64,000 bases of DNA from Spirosoma aerolatum (GCF_002056795.1 NZ_CP020104.1:4349501-4413500); one strand, 5' to 3'. Shown: positions 25,513-35,451, counted from the first letter of the stretch. Notes: generated by a model from the letters alone, not told the origin. Translations and numbers: made by a program.

Positions 25513-26931
25513 CTACTCTTCTTTATCCTCTTTTTTCTTCGTCTTTTTTGGGTCTCGTTTGGAGATCAATTCTCCGTCTTTAAGCTTTTTCGAAACGGCG
25601 ATGAATGGGCCCGAAATAATCTGTTCGCCAGGTTTCAGGCCCGATATAACCTCGATATTTTCAAAGTCACTGATGCCTGTTTTCACTTCCCGCTGTTTAG
25701 CCTTACCGCCTACATTAACAAAGACGATTTCTTTAGGCTTATCTTTCTTGTCTGCCTGACTTGCCGGTTTTTCGGCTACGGTTCCATTGCTGTTATCGGC
25801 CATTTTTTCGGTGTCGATAGCCGTAGAGTCGGCTCCCCGCGTTGTCACGGCAGCAATAGGTACGGCCAACACACCCATTTTACGATCAGTAATAATTTCG
25901 ACCGAGGCTGTCATACCGGGCTTGAAGGGGTATCCTTTTTTATCTTTCTCAGCCAGCAAATCGGCGTAGGATGTATTAAGAATTTTTACTTTTACCTCAA
26001 ACTCCGTTACCGCATCGCTCGAAACCGAAGCAGCTGCTGCAGAACCCGACGAACTGGTCATCCCATTGGCGGTATTAGCAATTTCGTATACGACACCCTT
26101 AAACTTCCGGCCAGCCGTCGTATATGAATCAACTTCAATATCAGCTGTATCGCCCAGATTGACTCGTACAATATCGTTTTCGTTGACATTCACGCGTACT
26201 TCCATGTTTTGCAGATTGGCAATACGCATAATTTCGGTACCAGCCATTTGCGAAGTTCCGACAACCCGCTCACCCAACTCAATATTAAGCTTGGATACGG
26301 TTCCATTGACGGGCGCATAAATGGTAGTTTTACGAAGATTTTCGCTGGCATCGCGCAGGCTGGCTTCTGCACTCTGGATATTGAACTGTGCCGCCCGTAC
26401 GTTGGCTTTTGCGGCTTCTACTTCCTGCTGAGCTACATTATAGTTAGCTTCACTGGTTTCCAGATCAGCCGACGAAATAACTTTATCAGCAAACAATTTT
26501 TTATTCCGCTCGTAATCGGCCTTCGAGCGAATCAATCTCGCACTCGACTGAGCTACCGACGCCTTGGATTGTTCTAGCTGTGCTTTACTCTGATTGACGG
26601 TCGCTTTAGCTCTCGCCATCATCGACTCATAGTTATCCGGGCGAATACGACACAGAAGTTGACCAGCTTTAACTGGATCTCCTTCATTAACATACAGGCC
26701 AATAATTTCGCCCGAAACATCAGGGCTGATTTTAACCTCAACTTGGGGCTGAACCCGGCCCGAGGCACTTACCCGCTCAGTAATATTTAATCGTTTGACC
26801 GAGGCAAAGTCTACTTCAGTTGCTTTGGGTTGCCCAATAATTCCAGACTGTTTGGCTGCTACCAGCCCCCCAATGATCAGTACAAGTACGCCACCTAATA
26901 TCCACCAGATACGGTTCGATTTCTTCTTCAT
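25513..26931 (-). CDS. Efflux transporter periplasmic adaptor (MacA/HlyD-like)
   Basis: A 472-residue membrane-fusion protein. It has an N-terminal membrane anchor (about 9-25), a lipoyl half (VSASGRVQPQVEVKISPDVSGEIIGLYVNEGDPVKAGQLLC), a coiled-coil hairpin (about 100-195, AKATVNQSKAQLEQSKASVAQSSARL), the second lipoyl half (TTIYAPVNGTVSKL) and beta-barrel/membrane-proximal domains. The C-terminus is a highly charged Lys/Glu tail. It bridges an inner membrane pump to TolC, whose gene lies just upstream on the same strand. No permease is adjacent; the ATPase at 29.4 kb is a candidate partner. MacA is the closest family (inference). Confidence 0.9.
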   Translation of the reverse strand: MKKKSNRIWWILGGVLVLIIGGLVAAKQSGIIGQPKATEVDFASVKRLNITERVSASGRVQPQVEVKISPDVSGEIIGLYVNEGDPVKAGQLLCRIRPDNYESMMARAKATVNQSKAQLEQSKASVAQSSARLIRSKADYERNKKLFADKVISSADLETSEANYNVAQQEVEAAKANVRAAQFNIQSAEASLRDASENLRKTTIYAPVNGTVSKLNIELGERVVGTSQMAGTEIMRIANLQNMEVRVNVNENDIVRVNLGDTADIEVDSYTTAGRKFKGVVYEIANTANGMTSSSGSAAAASVSSDAVTEFEVKVKILNTSYADLLAEKDKKGYPFKPGMTASVEIITDRKMGVLAVPIAAVTTRGADSTAIDTEKMADNSNGTVAEKPASQADKKDKPKEIVFVNVGGKAKQREVKTGISDFENIEVISGLKPGEQIISGPFIAVSKKLKDGELISKRDPKKTKKKEDKEE

Positions 26932-26932
26932 A

Positions 26933-27018
26933 ATGAATGAAAGAGCGAAAGAATGAATGAGCGAAAGAGTGTTTTCGATCTGAAACGATCACTCTTTCTA
27001 TCCTTCGCTCGTTCGCCC
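26933..27018. repeat. Quasi-palindrome with GAAAGAG/GAGCGAA units
   Basis: It fills the whole gap between adaptor start and TolC stop. The left arm (AATGAATGAAAGAGCGAAAG...) and right arm (CACTCTTTC...TTCGCTCGTTCGC) are imperfect inverted copies. Inside, GAAAGAG and GAGCGAA alternate in about eight-base steps. Similar elements lie at 31066-31182 and 58951-59041. Confidence 0.7.
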
Positions 27019-27019
27019 A

Positions 27020-28534
27020 TTAATTAAAACTAAGCGGTTTATTTTGGTAAAAATCTAAAATTTTCGTTCGGAAAACGTAATCGTATTTCGCCTGAACCAG
27101 TTGTGCTCGGGCGTTATCCAGCCGAAGTTTTGCCAGGCTGTAGTCTACTGCGTTGATTGCTCCTGCATTGAATCGGCTTTCCGATGCCTGAAAAGCCCGC
27201 TCCAGCGAGGCAACCGATGCTTCGGTAGCCCGATATCGGTTCGAAGCCGCCAACAGGTTGGTATACGCTGTTTCAATTTGCTGACGCAACTGCAGGCGGG
27301 TGTTGTCGGCGGTCAGTTGGGCATTTTGCTGCTGAATGATTGCACTCGTTACGTTCGTACGATACTGACGGTTTGTAAAAATCGGAATGTTCAGGTTCAG
27401 CGAAACCCCCCGGTTGAGGTTATTACTTAATTGCTCAAAAAAAGGATAGGTTTCATTATATCCCCCCGGCGATGTTGTACTGATCGTAACGGGTTGCGTA
27501 ATACCACCCAGGGTTACCAGGGCACTCGTTGAATTAACATTTGTCGTTCCATCGGCCACAAAACGCTGAAGCCCAACAGTTGAATAAAGTGTCGATAAAT
27601 TACCACTGACAGAGAGTCGTGGATAAAGGCCAGCTTTGGCTACATCAATACCAATTTTAGCACTCTGTGTCCGCAAGTCTGCTGCAAGAACCTGTGGCTG
27701 AGTAGCCAAAGCGCTTTCATACACTTGCAGGGCCGATACTTCATAGCCTTCAATACGTGGATCGGGGAGCTTGATATACTCAATTTCAAACGGTTGTCCG
27801 CCCGGTTGATTCATCGCCTGAAGAAGCGCCAGTTTTGCCAGATCGACAGTATTTTGAGCGTTTACAATAGCCAGCTCGTCATTGGCCAGTGTCGCCTTAA
27901 TTTCATATAGATTAGCTTCGGGAGCCGAACCTGCGTTGACCAGCCGCTGTGTACGATCTACCTGTAATCGCGACGTCTCGGCCTGTCGACGGGCAACATT
28001 TAATTGCTCAGCCCCGGTCAGTACGTTCAGATACTGCTGAATCACATTCAGGATGACGTTATTTTCGGTAGCCGCCAGTTCTTTCTCCGTGGCCTGAACG
28101 ATGGTCTGGTTCTGCCGAATCAGATTCCGAAGCTGATACCCCTGAAAAATTGGCATCGAACCGGAAAGCTGAAAGTTATTGGACCGTACGGCTACATCGG
28201 TAAATTGGTTGGTTCCTGGGTTAATATTCCGACCAGCACTGAATCCCTGAGAGGCAAATCCGTTAATGGTCGGTAATTGGTTATACTTCGACTGTTTCAG
28301 AAGCAGGTTACTGTTTTGAACCTGTAGCTGGCCCTGCCGAACTGTGATGTTATTTTGCAGAGCAATTTCAATGCACTGCGGCAAATTCAATACGGGCAGT
28401 GTATCCGTTTTGACAGCCCCGGTTCCTGCCGTTACAGCCGTTGATGCGCTCTGCGCCCGTATAGTCGTCAGGCTGGTGGTCAGTAAACACCCAACGATTC
28501 CGATTCCTAAAAAAAGCACGCGCTGCATACTCAT
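27020..28534 (-). CDS. TolC family outer membrane efflux protein
   Basis: A 504-residue outer membrane factor with signal peptide (MSMQRVLFLGIGIVGCLLTTSLTTIRAQ) and two OEP repeats: LNLPQCIEIALQNNITVRQGQLQ...NLLLKQSKYNQLPTINGFAS and the later IGIDVAKAGLYPRLSVSGNL. Long helical parts suit the periplasmic tunnel. It forms the exit duct for the adaptor encoded downstream on the same strand, 88 bases apart. The cluster order TolC-adaptor without a permease is unusual but common enough in Bacteroidota when pump genes lie elsewhere. Confidence 0.92.
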   Translation of the reverse strand: MSMQRVLFLGIGIVGCLLTTSLTTIRAQSASTAVTAGTGAVKTDTLPVLNLPQCIEIALQNNITVRQGQLQVQNSNLLLKQSKYNQLPTINGFASQGFSAGRNINPGTNQFTDVAVRSNNFQLSGSMPIFQGYQLRNLIRQNQTIVQATEKELAATENNVILNVIQQYLNVLTGAEQLNVARRQAETSRLQVDRTQRLVNAGSAPEANLYEIKATLANDELAIVNAQNTVDLAKLALLQAMNQPGGQPFEIEYIKLPDPRIEGYEVSALQVYESALATQPQVLAADLRTQSAKIGIDVAKAGLYPRLSVSGNLSTLYSTVGLQRFVADGTTNVNSTSALVTLGGITQPVTISTTSPGGYNETYPFFEQLSNNLNRGVSLNLNIPIFTNRQYRTNVTSAIIQQQNAQLTADNTRLQLRQQIETAYTNLLAASNRYRATEASVASLERAFQASESRFNAGAINAVDYSLAKLRLDNARAQLVQAKYDYVFRTKILDFYQNKPLSFN

Positions 28535-28608
28535 AATTTTGATGGTTCAATGTTACAAACTTACCTTCGGTGCCACTATCATTTTGGGATAAACGGCGCA
28601 AACTAAGT

Positions 28609-29448
28609 ATGTTTCTGGTTTATAATTCGGATGTACTTTCTGAGAACGATTTTTGCCTATCGGCAAATGACCGGGCTTTTCAATATGGCGACGGCCTGTT
28701 TGAAACGATTCGCTACGAAGATCACCAGGTTTGGTTCTGGCCCGATCATCTGGATCGGCTCACGGACGGGATGGCTGCTCTCCAACTTAATCAACCTGAA
28801 CCACACTTCGCCGAAACCATTTTTCAACATATTCAGACGCTTCTGTCAGCGAATCAGTTAACCGATCAGTCGGTACGGATTAAGGTTCAGGTTTGGCGTC
28901 AGTCGGGTGGTTTATATACCCCTGCCCAGAATAGCTTCAATCTGCTCATTACTACCAAACCGAGCAGTTCATTTTCGATCAGCGAAAAAACAGCAGTAGG
29001 CATCTTTGAAGACTTTCGGGTATTGAAATCGCCTGTTTCATCCTTCAAGACGATCAATAGCCTTTCTTATGTGCTGGCTGGACTCTATAAACAACAGCAT
29101 GGGTTCGACGAGGTAATTCTACTCGATACCAATGGAAACCTAGGTGAATGTTTAGCATCCAATCTGTTTTGGTTCAGCAGGCAAACCCTTTTTACCCCTT
29201 CGCTCGACACGGGATGTATCAATGGTATTCTGCGTCGGCAACTGCTCAGATTGGCAGTACAAAAAGGTCTTACCGTTCAGGAAGGCTTATTTCAACCAGC
29301 TTCACTTATGCAGGCCGAAGCCGTATTCTGTACGAACGTTATGGGCATTCAATGGTTGAATCAAGTGAATGGCATCAGGATAGAAACGGCCTCCTCGTCA
29401 GATGCTTTTACATTACTTAACCTCCTGTTCGCTCAACTTCACGGCTGA
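28609..29448 (+). CDS. Class IV aminotransferase (PLP fold type IV)
   Basis: A 279-residue PLP enzyme of fold type IV. It shows FQYGDGLFETIRY near the start, the catalytic Lys in FKTINSLSYVLAG, and the glutamate loop NGNLGECLASNLFW. The family comprises branched-chain aminotransferases, D-amino acid transaminases and 4-amino-4-deoxychorismate lyase (PabC); length and the early FETI fit PabC or an aminodeoxychorismate lyase-like enzyme, but the choice is not decisive. I chose ATG 28609, since the GTG at 28570 adds a non-homologous extension. Its 3' end overlaps the convergent ABC ATPase by 36 bases. Confidence 0.87.
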   Translation: MFLVYNSDVLSENDFCLSANDRAFQYGDGLFETIRYEDHQVWFWPDHLDRLTDGMAALQLNQPEPHFAETIFQHIQTLLSANQLTDQSVRIKVQVWRQSGGLYTPAQNSFNLLITTKPSSSFSISEKTAVGIFEDFRVLKSPVSSFKTINSLSYVLAGLYKQQHGFDEVILLDTNGNLGECLASNLFWFSRQTLFTPSLDTGCINGILRRQLLRLAVQKGLTVQEGLFQPASLMQAEAVFCTNVMGIQWLNQVNGIRIETASSSDAFTLLNLLFAQLHG

Positions 29449-30111
29449 ATCGTCCAGCCAGCCATCTTTCAATCGAAGGATACGTGTACCATATTCGGCA
29501 TTGATTTCGGAGTGCGTGACCTGTACAATGGTTACGCCATCTTTCTTATTCAGTTCGCGAAATAGCTCCATGATGTCACGGGCCTGATCGGAATGGAGAT
29601 TTCCAGTTGGCTCATCGGCAAAAATTACGGAAGGCTCAGCGGCCAGGGCCCGTGCAATACCCACCAACTGCTGTTGCCCCCCCGATAACTGTGATGGAAA
29701 CAAATCTTTTTTGGCAACCATATTAAATCGGTCAAGCAATTCAGCGACACGGCTTTTTCGCTCAGAACCACTCAGCCCTTTATAAAGTAATGGGGTTTCG
29801 ATGTTCTCATAAACCGTCAGTTCATCAATCAGGTGATAGGCCTGGAATACAAAGCCGATTCGGGTACGGTGCAGCTCGGTCCGACGTTTCTCCGACAATT
29901 TCTGTACGGGTTGGTCATCAAAGAAGTATTCTCCTTCGGAAGGTTCTTCCAATAATCCCAGAATATGCAACAGAGTCGATTTACCCGAACCCGATGGCCC
30001 CATAATGGAAACAAACTCACCCTGAGCAATGTCGAGATTGATATTGCGCAACACATATACCCGGCCAAAACCCGCTGGGTAGAACTTAGAGACGTTGCGT
30101 AGTTGAATCAT
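29413..30111 (-). CDS. ABC transporter ATP-binding protein (MacB/LolD type)
   Basis: A 232-residue ATPase with Walker [10 protein letters not shown] (38-46), signature [15 protein letters not shown], Walker [11 protein letters not shown]-loop and H-loop VTHS. Within the MacB/LolD group the signature is normally QQQRVAIARA; the Arg-to-Leu change is a small deviation. No permease gene is next to it: the convergent aminotransferase lies on one side and a DUF2807 gene, divergent, on the other. It may work with the adaptor/TolC pair at 25.5-28.5 kb and a permease elsewhere (inference). Confidence 0.88.
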   Translation of the reverse strand: MIQLRNVSKFYPAGFGRVYVLRNINLDIAQGEFVSIMGPSGSGKSTLLHILGLLEEPSEGEYFFDDQPVQKLSEKRRTELHRTRIGFVFQAYHLIDELTVYENIETPLLYKGLSGSERKSRVAELLDRFNMVAKKDLFPSQLSGGQQQLVGIARALAAEPSVIFADEPTGNLHSDQARDIMELFRELNKKDGVTIVQVTHSEINAEYGTRILRLKDGWLDDSAVKLSEQEVK

Positions 30112-30360
30112 ATTTAGTTTACTTTTGAAATTATGTTCGTTCAGTTAAGAGATTGCCCTATTGGCCTTTATCCATGTTACTCAACCGTCGTGCCAAAGTC
30201 ATAGCTATCTGACTAATAAGTCATTAGGTATAGCTACTTACTAAACACCGTCCGGTAACGGACAAAGCTACCATTGAAATCGGACATCTTTTTTCAGTTG
30301 CCATGCAACGTTGCCGAAAGTTTTGTCATCTTCTTCAAAAATCCAAAAACAAACCTGCCA

Positions 30361-31065
30361 ATGAAAACCATCTTCTTCGCTACAATTCTTTTAGCTGCCA
30401 CGACATATACCCTGCATGCGCAGGACTGGAAAAAAGATCGATCTGTTTCAGGTTTCACCGGTCTCAGTGTCAGCAGTGGCATTGACCTCTACTTAACCCA
30501 GGGAAATTCAGAGAAAATAACCCTCGAAGGAAAAGGGATTGATGAAGATCGGGTCATTACCGAAGTTAAAAATGGCACCCTAAAACTGTACATTGAGCGA
30601 AAAGGGTTCAGCGGCTGGAATTTTGGTCGCAACAACTACGTGAAAGCGTACGTAACCTTCAAGCAATTGTCGAATTTACAGGCATCGGGTGGAGCGGACG
30701 TATTTGGACAAGGAAAACTGGTATTCAATGATTTAAACCTTGAAGCTTCGGGTGGCTCGGATGTTAAACTCGATCTCAAAGCCGATGAGCTAAACGTATC
30801 CGCATCGGGTGGAGCCGATGCCATTTTACAAGGTTCGGCCCGTACACTCAATGCCCACGGGTCTGGGGGAGCGGATCTGGACGCTCGCAAACTGACCGTC
30901 GATGTTTGTAACGCCAATTCGTCAGGTGGCTCGGATGTATATGTCAATGCGAATCAGGAATTGACCCTGAAAGCCTCTGGCGGAGCCGACATTTATTACT
31001 CTGGCTCAGCCAAAGTGCTCTCGAAAAGTGAGTCGGGTGGTGGCGATATTAAGCGAAGAGACTAG
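30361..31065 (+). CDS. Exported head GIN domain protein (DUF2807)
   Basis: A 234-residue secreted protein: signal peptide MKTIFFATILLAATTYTLHAQ, then a right-handed beta-helix built of repeating 'ASGGADV/ASGGSDV' turns about every 21 residues (at least six seen). This is DUF2807, with head GIN-type start DRSVSGFTGLSVSSGIDLYL. Such proteins are frequent in Bacteroidota, and their role is unknown; an adhesive or auto-transport role is often guessed. I chose ATG 30361, at the signal peptide. A GAACGAG repeat region follows the stop. Confidence 0.87.
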   Translation: MKTIFFATILLAATTYTLHAQDWKKDRSVSGFTGLSVSSGIDLYLTQGNSEKITLEGKGIDEDRVITEVKNGTLKLYIERKGFSGWNFGRNNYVKAYVTFKQLSNLQASGGADVFGQGKLVFNDLNLEASGGSDVKLDLKADELNVSASGGADAILQGSARTLNAHGSGGADLDARKLTVDVCNANSSGGSDVYVNANQELTLKASGGADIYYSGSAKVLSKSESGGGDIKRRD

Positions 31066-31182
31066 AAAAAGAGCGAACGGGCGAACGAGTGAACGAGCGA
31101 AGCGGTAACTTTGTCCTATTATTCGTTCTGCTTCGGCGCAGGGCGGCCTGAGCCGTCCGATTTCACTCTTTCGCTCGTTCAC
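31066..31182. repeat. Inverted repeat with GAACGAG units
   Basis: GTGAACGAGCGAAG (31089-31102) pairs with 31168-31182 (one extra base). The left part carries GAACGAG/GAACGGG units in tandem, and the middle is G+C-rich (GGCGGCCTGAGCCGTCC). It fills the gap between the DUF2807 stop and the purK start and has the same core as 26933-27018 and 58951-59041. Confidence 0.7.
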
Positions 31183-31186
31183 AAAA

Positions 31187-32329
31187 GTGACACCTACCAT
31201 TGGTATTCTAGGCGGTGGCCAGCTCGGCCTGATGCTCCTGCAAGCCGCTATTGACTGGAACCTTCGCGTTCATATTCTCGATCCAGATGCCGAAGCGCCC
31301 TGTCGGCATCTTTGCAGCCAGTTTGTGCAGGGCTCGCTAACTGATTACGACACTGTGTATCAGTTCGGGCAGAGGGTTGATGTGCTAACCATCGAAATTG
31401 AACGCGTCAACGTCGAAGCGCTGGAAGCGCTCGAACGTGAAGGAAAGCGCGTGTTCCCGCAACCCTCTGTCATCCGAACGATCCAGGACAAACGGTTGCA
31501 GAAACAATTTTACCGGGATCACAACCTCCCAACCTCCGATTTTATTTTGACAGAGAACCGGGCTGATGTAGCGATGATTGACATCCAGCAGCCTGATTTT
31601 TTACCAGCCTTTCATAAACTCGGCCGCGACGGGTACGATGGTCGGGGAGTTCAGCGTATTGCCAGCGTCTCCGATGTCGGTAAAGCGTTCGATGCACCCG
31701 GCGTATTGGAAAAAGCGGTCGATTTTGAAAAAGAACTGGCTGTACTCGTAGCCCGCAACGAACAGGGAGATATAATTACGTTCCCGACGGTGGAAATGGT
31801 CTTTCATCCCGAACATAATCTGGTCGAGTACCTGTTTGCCCCTGCTGAAATAGCCGAAGCGATTGATCGGCAAGCGCAACAAATTGCCCGGAAAACGGCT
31901 GAAGCGTTTGGGATTGTCGGGTTGCTGGCCGTCGAATTATTTCTCGATAAAGCGGGAAATGTGTTGATCAACGAAGTTGCGCCACGTCCGCACAATAGTG
32001 GTCACCACACGATCCGGGCCAATGTCACTTCGCAGTTTGAGCAACACTGGCGAGCTATTCTGAATTATCCATTAGGTGACACCTCAGCCTACCAGCCTGC
32101 CGCTATGATCAATCTGTTGGGTGAAGATGGGCATACTGGTCCAGCCCACTATGAAGGACTCGAAACGCTGCTGGCCATGCCCGGTGTATTTCCGTTTTTT
32201 TACGGGAAAGCTATTACTAAACCATTTCGAAAAATGGGACATGTCACGGTAATGGACGATTCGCTGGACGCTTTGCGTGAAAAAGTTGCCGACGTCAGGA
32301 AGGGCATTAAAGTCATTGCCTCCGAGTAG
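31187..32329 (+). CDS. purK: 5-(carboxyamino)imidazole ribonucleotide synthase
   Basis: A 380-residue ATP-grasp enzyme. PurK carboxylates aminoimidazole ribonucleotide with ATP and bicarbonate in purine synthesis. Seen: the N-terminal GILGGGQLGLMLLQAA, the ATP-grasp lid (FPQPSVIRTIQDKRLQKQFYRDHNLP), and NEVAPRPHNSGHHTI near the active site. The start is GTG at 31187; no in-frame ATG is nearby and the sequence aligns with the family from there. purE is not in the window. A palindrome and then the convergent FAH gene follow. Confidence 0.95.
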   Translation: MTPTIGILGGGQLGLMLLQAAIDWNLRVHILDPDAEAPCRHLCSQFVQGSLTDYDTVYQFGQRVDVLTIEIERVNVEALEALEREGKRVFPQPSVIRTIQDKRLQKQFYRDHNLPTSDFILTENRADVAMIDIQQPDFLPAFHKLGRDGYDGRGVQRIASVSDVGKAFDAPGVLEKAVDFEKELAVLVARNEQGDIITFPTVEMVFHPEHNLVEYLFAPAEIAEAIDRQAQQIARKTAEAFGIVGLLAVELFLDKAGNVLINEVAPRPHNSGHHTIRANVTSQFEQHWRAILNYPLGDTSAYQPAAMINLLGEDGHTGPAHYEGLETLLAMPGVFPFFYGKAITKPFRKMGHVTVMDDSLDALREKVADVRKGIKVIASE

Positions 32330-32362
32330 CTGGTCCATTCCCCTATTTCAAATTTAACAGCT

Positions 32363-32413
32363 TGAAATGGCATTTTGAAGAGCGTGTAGGGCTTTCTTCA
32401 AAACGCCATTTCA
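32363..32413. terminator. Palindrome between purK and the convergent FAH gene
   Basis: TGAAATGGCATTTTGAAG (32363-32380) pairs with 32396-32413, one mismatch over 18 bp, loop 15 bases. It lies 34 bases after the purK stop and 80 bases from the opposite stop; likely bidirectional terminator. Confidence 0.6.
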
Positions 32414-32492
32414 GATAATCCGCGTAGGTATAGGTATCGTTCGGATCCAGTTGAGAAGGGTTGGCCCCTGCCAAAATGATGCAAGCCCTCGC

Positions 32493-33329
32493 CTACTCGA
32501 CTATGTTGGTCAGCGTACCAATACCATCAATGGTAATGCTGATTTCATCGCCCGACCGAAGCGTAAAGTCATCGGAAGGCACGATACCGGTTCCGGTCAT
32601 CAGGTAGCAGCCGTTTTTAAACGAACATTCACGGAAAAGGAACGAAACCAGTTCGGTATGCTGCCGTTTCATCTGGCTAATGGCAATGCTATTGGAAAAG
32701 ACCGCCTTCCCATTGCGAATAATTTCCAAGCGGATGGTAGTATCGGGCGAGATCGGTGATTCAGGTACGTATAAACAAGGCCCCAATGCAGCACTGCCAT
32801 CGTACGATTTGGCCTGAGGCAGATACAGTGGATTTTCGCCTTCAATACTCCGCGAACTCATATCATTACCGCAGGTGTACCCGACTATCTTCCCGGCAGA
32901 GGTGATAAACAGGGTAAGTTCGGGCTCAGGAACATTCCAGGTCGAGTCGGCACGGATACGGACATTAGCACCTGGCCCTACCACCCGCTCAGGCGTAGCT
33001 TTAAAGAATAATTCCGGCCGTTCGGCATCATACACCCGATCGTAGAAGTTATCACCCCCTGATTTTTTGGATTCTTCCATACGCGCATTACGGCTGCGCA
33101 GGTAGGTTACCCCCGATGCCCAGACCTCCTGTCGGCCAATGGGGGCCAGTAATCCAGCCTGTATCCAGGCCTGGCCTTCATCGGATATGGCTGGAAGAGC
33201 CGTAAACGTATTCAAAAATTCGTGCAGGTCATCCCGGTTTACCAGTTCATCCCAATCGGCATCAGGCATGGTGTAAAACGTATTTTCATTCTCGACAACG
33301 ATACCGGAACGGGTTTTATACAGTTTCAT
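32493..33329 (-). CDS. Fumarylacetoacetate hydrolase family protein
   Basis: A 278-residue FAH-fold protein. The metal/substrate region is seen in [54 protein letters not shown], with the typical Glu-x-Glu (EPEL) and the K-x-DG (KSYDGS). Relatives include hydrolases and decarboxylases of 2-keto acids and aromatic breakdown, such as 2-hydroxyhepta-2,4-diene-1,7-dioate isomerase and sugar acid dehydratases; the reaction is not settled. It is a cytoplasmic single gene. Confidence 0.87.
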   Translation of the reverse strand: MKLYKTRSGIVVENENTFYTMPDADWDELVNRDDLHEFLNTFTALPAISDEGQAWIQAGLLAPIGRQEVWASGVTYLRSRNARMEESKKSGGDNFYDRVYDAERPELFFKATPERVVGPGANVRIRADSTWNVPEPELTLFITSAGKIVGYTCGNDMSSRSIEGENPLYLPQAKSYDGSAALGPCLYVPESPISPDTTIRLEIIRNGKAVFSNSIAISQMKRQHTELVSFLFRECSFKNGCYLMTGTGIVPSDDFTLRSGDEISITIDGIGTLTNIVE

Positions 33330-33676
33330 AGAATAAAGGTGAATTCATTTTTACAAAGTAAGCTTGTTTTTACTTTTACTTCATCGGGTTCGGCACATCC
33401 GGTAGATGAGTTTGTAGGTGAGCCGATTTTGATCTGGTAGAAACAGCCTATTAGTGAATACGGCTATCACTGATTAACCGACTATAGGCATCTATAAAAT
33501 TTACCCCAACCTAAATTGTTGTCGAATCACCACGTGTATACGTATACGAACTTGTCTCAGGCGAGTTGGCTGCTACGGTTCGGGGGGTGACGAAATTCGG
33601 GCATTTGACCGGAATTTCGCTGAAAAAGAGCTATCTTAGTAAACTCATGTTCTACCGTTTCGGCGGTCAACTCACA
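33330..33676. other. Intergenic region upstream of recO and the FAH gene
   Basis: 347 bases between divergent genes with no convincing coding sequence; the in-frame extension of recO to 33566 does not resemble RecO. The stretch holds CACGTG (33531-33536), directly followed by a 12-base palindrome GTATACGTATAC (33536-33547) that could be a regulator site. Promoters for both genes must lie here, but I see no strong consensus. Confidence 0.5.
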
Positions 33677-34369
33677 ATGCTGCAAAAAACGCAGGGAATT
33701 GCCCTTAGCTACATCCGTTACCGCGAAACCTCCATTATTGCCCGCATCTACACCGAAGAATTTGGCCTGCAGGGCTATCTGGTCAATAGCGTCCGAACAG
33801 CCCGCAGTAAGAATAACAAAATTGCGCTCTTTCAGCCACTGACCCTGCTGGACATGGTGGTTTATAACAAGCCTGATCGCGATTTACACCGACTGTCGGA
33901 GCTCAAAACGAGCTATCCATTCCAGAGTATTCCTTTCGACGTCAGTAAATCAACGATCGCACTGTTTGTGACTGAGCTATTGAACAAAGTGCTGAAAGAA
34001 GAAGCGCCCAACCCGGCGTTATTCCGATTTCTGGTCGATTCGATCGTGTTTCTGGAAACTGCTCACACCCACTTCGAGAATTTCCACCTTGCCTTTTTAC
34101 TCAAACTCTCGTTCTTTTTAGGCTTCGGCCCCGAATCGGCCCGCGAATTTGAAAGTCAGCTCCGTGAAAACTCTTACGCATTTCTACCCGATACCGAAAT
34201 GGAAACAGCGCTGAATATCATGCTTCGACAACCACTCGGCACGCCCATAAAACTCTCCCGGTCTGCCCGAAATGAATTGCTGGACGCCCTGGTTGGCTAT
34301 TACCAGATTCACATCGATTCAATTGGCGAAGTTAAGTCGCTGCCTGTTCTGCGAGAAGTACTTGGGTAA
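33677..34369 (+). CDS. recO: DNA repair protein RecO
   Basis: A 230-residue RecO, which helps load RecA onto SSB-coated DNA. The N-terminal OB-fold is plain (MLQKTQGIALSYIRYRETSIIARIYTEEFGLQGYLVNSVR), followed by the helical part FVTELLNKVLKEEAPNPALFRFL. It lacks the zinc-binding Cys cluster, as usual in Bacteroidota. I chose ATG 33677, where homology starts, rather than the upstream 33566. Two hairpins follow. Confidence 0.92.
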   Translation: MLQKTQGIALSYIRYRETSIIARIYTEEFGLQGYLVNSVRTARSKNNKIALFQPLTLLDMVVYNKPDRDLHRLSELKTSYPFQSIPFDVSKSTIALFVTELLNKVLKEEAPNPALFRFLVDSIVFLETAHTHFENFHLAFLLKLSFFLGFGPESAREFESQLRENSYAFLPDTEMETALNIMLRQPLGTPIKLSRSARNELLDALVGYYQIHIDSIGEVKSLPVLREVLG

Positions 34370-34422
34370 GGCAGGTTTCCCCTGCCTTTAATGTTTATCA
34401 ACAAGCGGGTTTCCACCTGCTT
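34368..34422. terminator. Double hairpin between convergent recO and lptB
   Basis: Hairpin one: AAGGCAGG (34368-34375) with CCTGCCTT (34381-34388), beginning at the recO stop. Hairpin two: AAGCGGGT (34403-34410) with ACCTGCTT (34415-34422). They resemble each other (GGGTTTCC core), as if duplicated. They likely end both genes. Confidence 0.6.
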
Positions 34423-34426
34423 TACT

Positions 34427-35158
34427 TCAGATTTTCCGTTTCAGCTCAAAGTGTTGCCCCAGGTATAAGCGCCGGACCTGCTCATCGTTGGCCAGATCTT
34501 CCGCCGTACCCTGTTTCAGAATTTTCCCTTCGAATAACAGATAAGCCCGGTCGGTGATGGACAGCGTTTCGTTTACGTTGTGATCGGTGATCAGAATACC
34601 AATATTCCGGTGTTTGAGCTTTGCCACGATGCTTTGAATATCTTCGACAGCAATAGGGTCGACCCCTGCAAAGGGTTCATCCAGCAAAATAAATTTTGGA
34701 TCGACCGCCAGGGCACGCGCAATTTCCGTACGACGACGTTCTCCTCCCGACAATACCTTACCTTTATTTTTTCGTACATGCGAGAGGCTAAACTCCTCCA
34801 GCAACTCTTCCATTTTCTCTTTCTGGCGCTGCTTGGGCAGACTGGTCATTTCAAGCACAGCCAGGATGTTTTCCTCAACCGACAGATCACGAAATACGGA
34901 TGCTTCCTGTGCCAGATACCCCAGCCCCAGTCGCGCCCGCTTATACATGGGCAAGTCGGTCACATCCGTATCATCAATAAAGACTTTACCGCTATTCGGT
35001 TTGATAAGCCCCACCGCCATATAAAAGGAGGTTGTTTTACCAGCTCCATTAGGTCCGAGCAGGCCCACAATTTCACCCGTTTCGACCTGATACGATACGT
35101 TATTGTTGACCAACCGGGACCCGTATTTCTTTATTAAATTTTCAGTTCTGAGAATCAT
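34427..35158 (-). CDS. lptB: LPS export ABC transporter ATP-binding protein
   Basis: A 243-residue ATPase of the LptB type, which powers LPS extraction from the inner membrane with LptFG. Seen: Walker [10 protein letters not shown] (35-43), signature [15 protein letters not shown], Walker [20 protein letters not shown] and the H-loop ITDHN, all as in LptB. I chose ATG 35158 ([13 protein letters not shown]); the longer version adds 15 non-homologous residues. No other lpt gene lies nearby. Confidence 0.93.
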   Translation of the reverse strand: MILRTENLIKKYGSRLVNNNVSYQVETGEIVGLLGPNGAGKTTSFYMAVGLIKPNSGKVFIDDTDVTDLPMYKRARLGLGYLAQEASVFRDLSVEENILAVLEMTSLPKQRQKEKMEELLEEFSLSHVRKNKGKVLSGGERRRTEIARALAVDPKFILLDEPFAGVDPIAVEDIQSIVAKLKHRNIGILITDHNVNETLSITDRAYLLFEGKILKQGTAEDLANDEQVRRLYLGQHFELKRKI

Positions 35159-35343
35159 TCGAATACTATAGCAAAACGGCCTGAACCGAACTACGTTTTC
35201 CACGCAGTTATTCCAACAAAGGTCGGGCTATTCCAACGTACTGGCAAGCGTTTTTCGTCACGATACGCTTTAAGCACTGATTATTAACAATTATTAGCAT
35301 GATTATTCTCAGGCTGCATCCGGGTATTTTCTACTAAACTCAA

Positions 35344-35375
35344 TTGGCACTCACAATGATATCCGTTTATCTTTG
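35344..35375 (+). promoter_or_regulatory. Bacteroidota-type promoter before the GT39 gene
   Basis: TTGG (35344-35347), 20 bases, TATCTTTG (35368-35375): a good match to TTTG-N19/20-TAnnTTTG. Predicted leader about 70 bases before the ATG at 35452. Confidence 0.5.
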
Positions 35376-35451
35376 CTGTTGAAGGGGCTATTCACCCACA
35401 CCACTCTATATAGGCATAGTTACTACATACCCTAATAGCCAAGCCTAGCCG

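Noticed and set aside
25438..26127. 229-codon plus-strand frame opposite the efflux adaptor
   Set aside because: It is a shadow of the adaptor gene and begins inside a palindrome; no protein-like family pattern.
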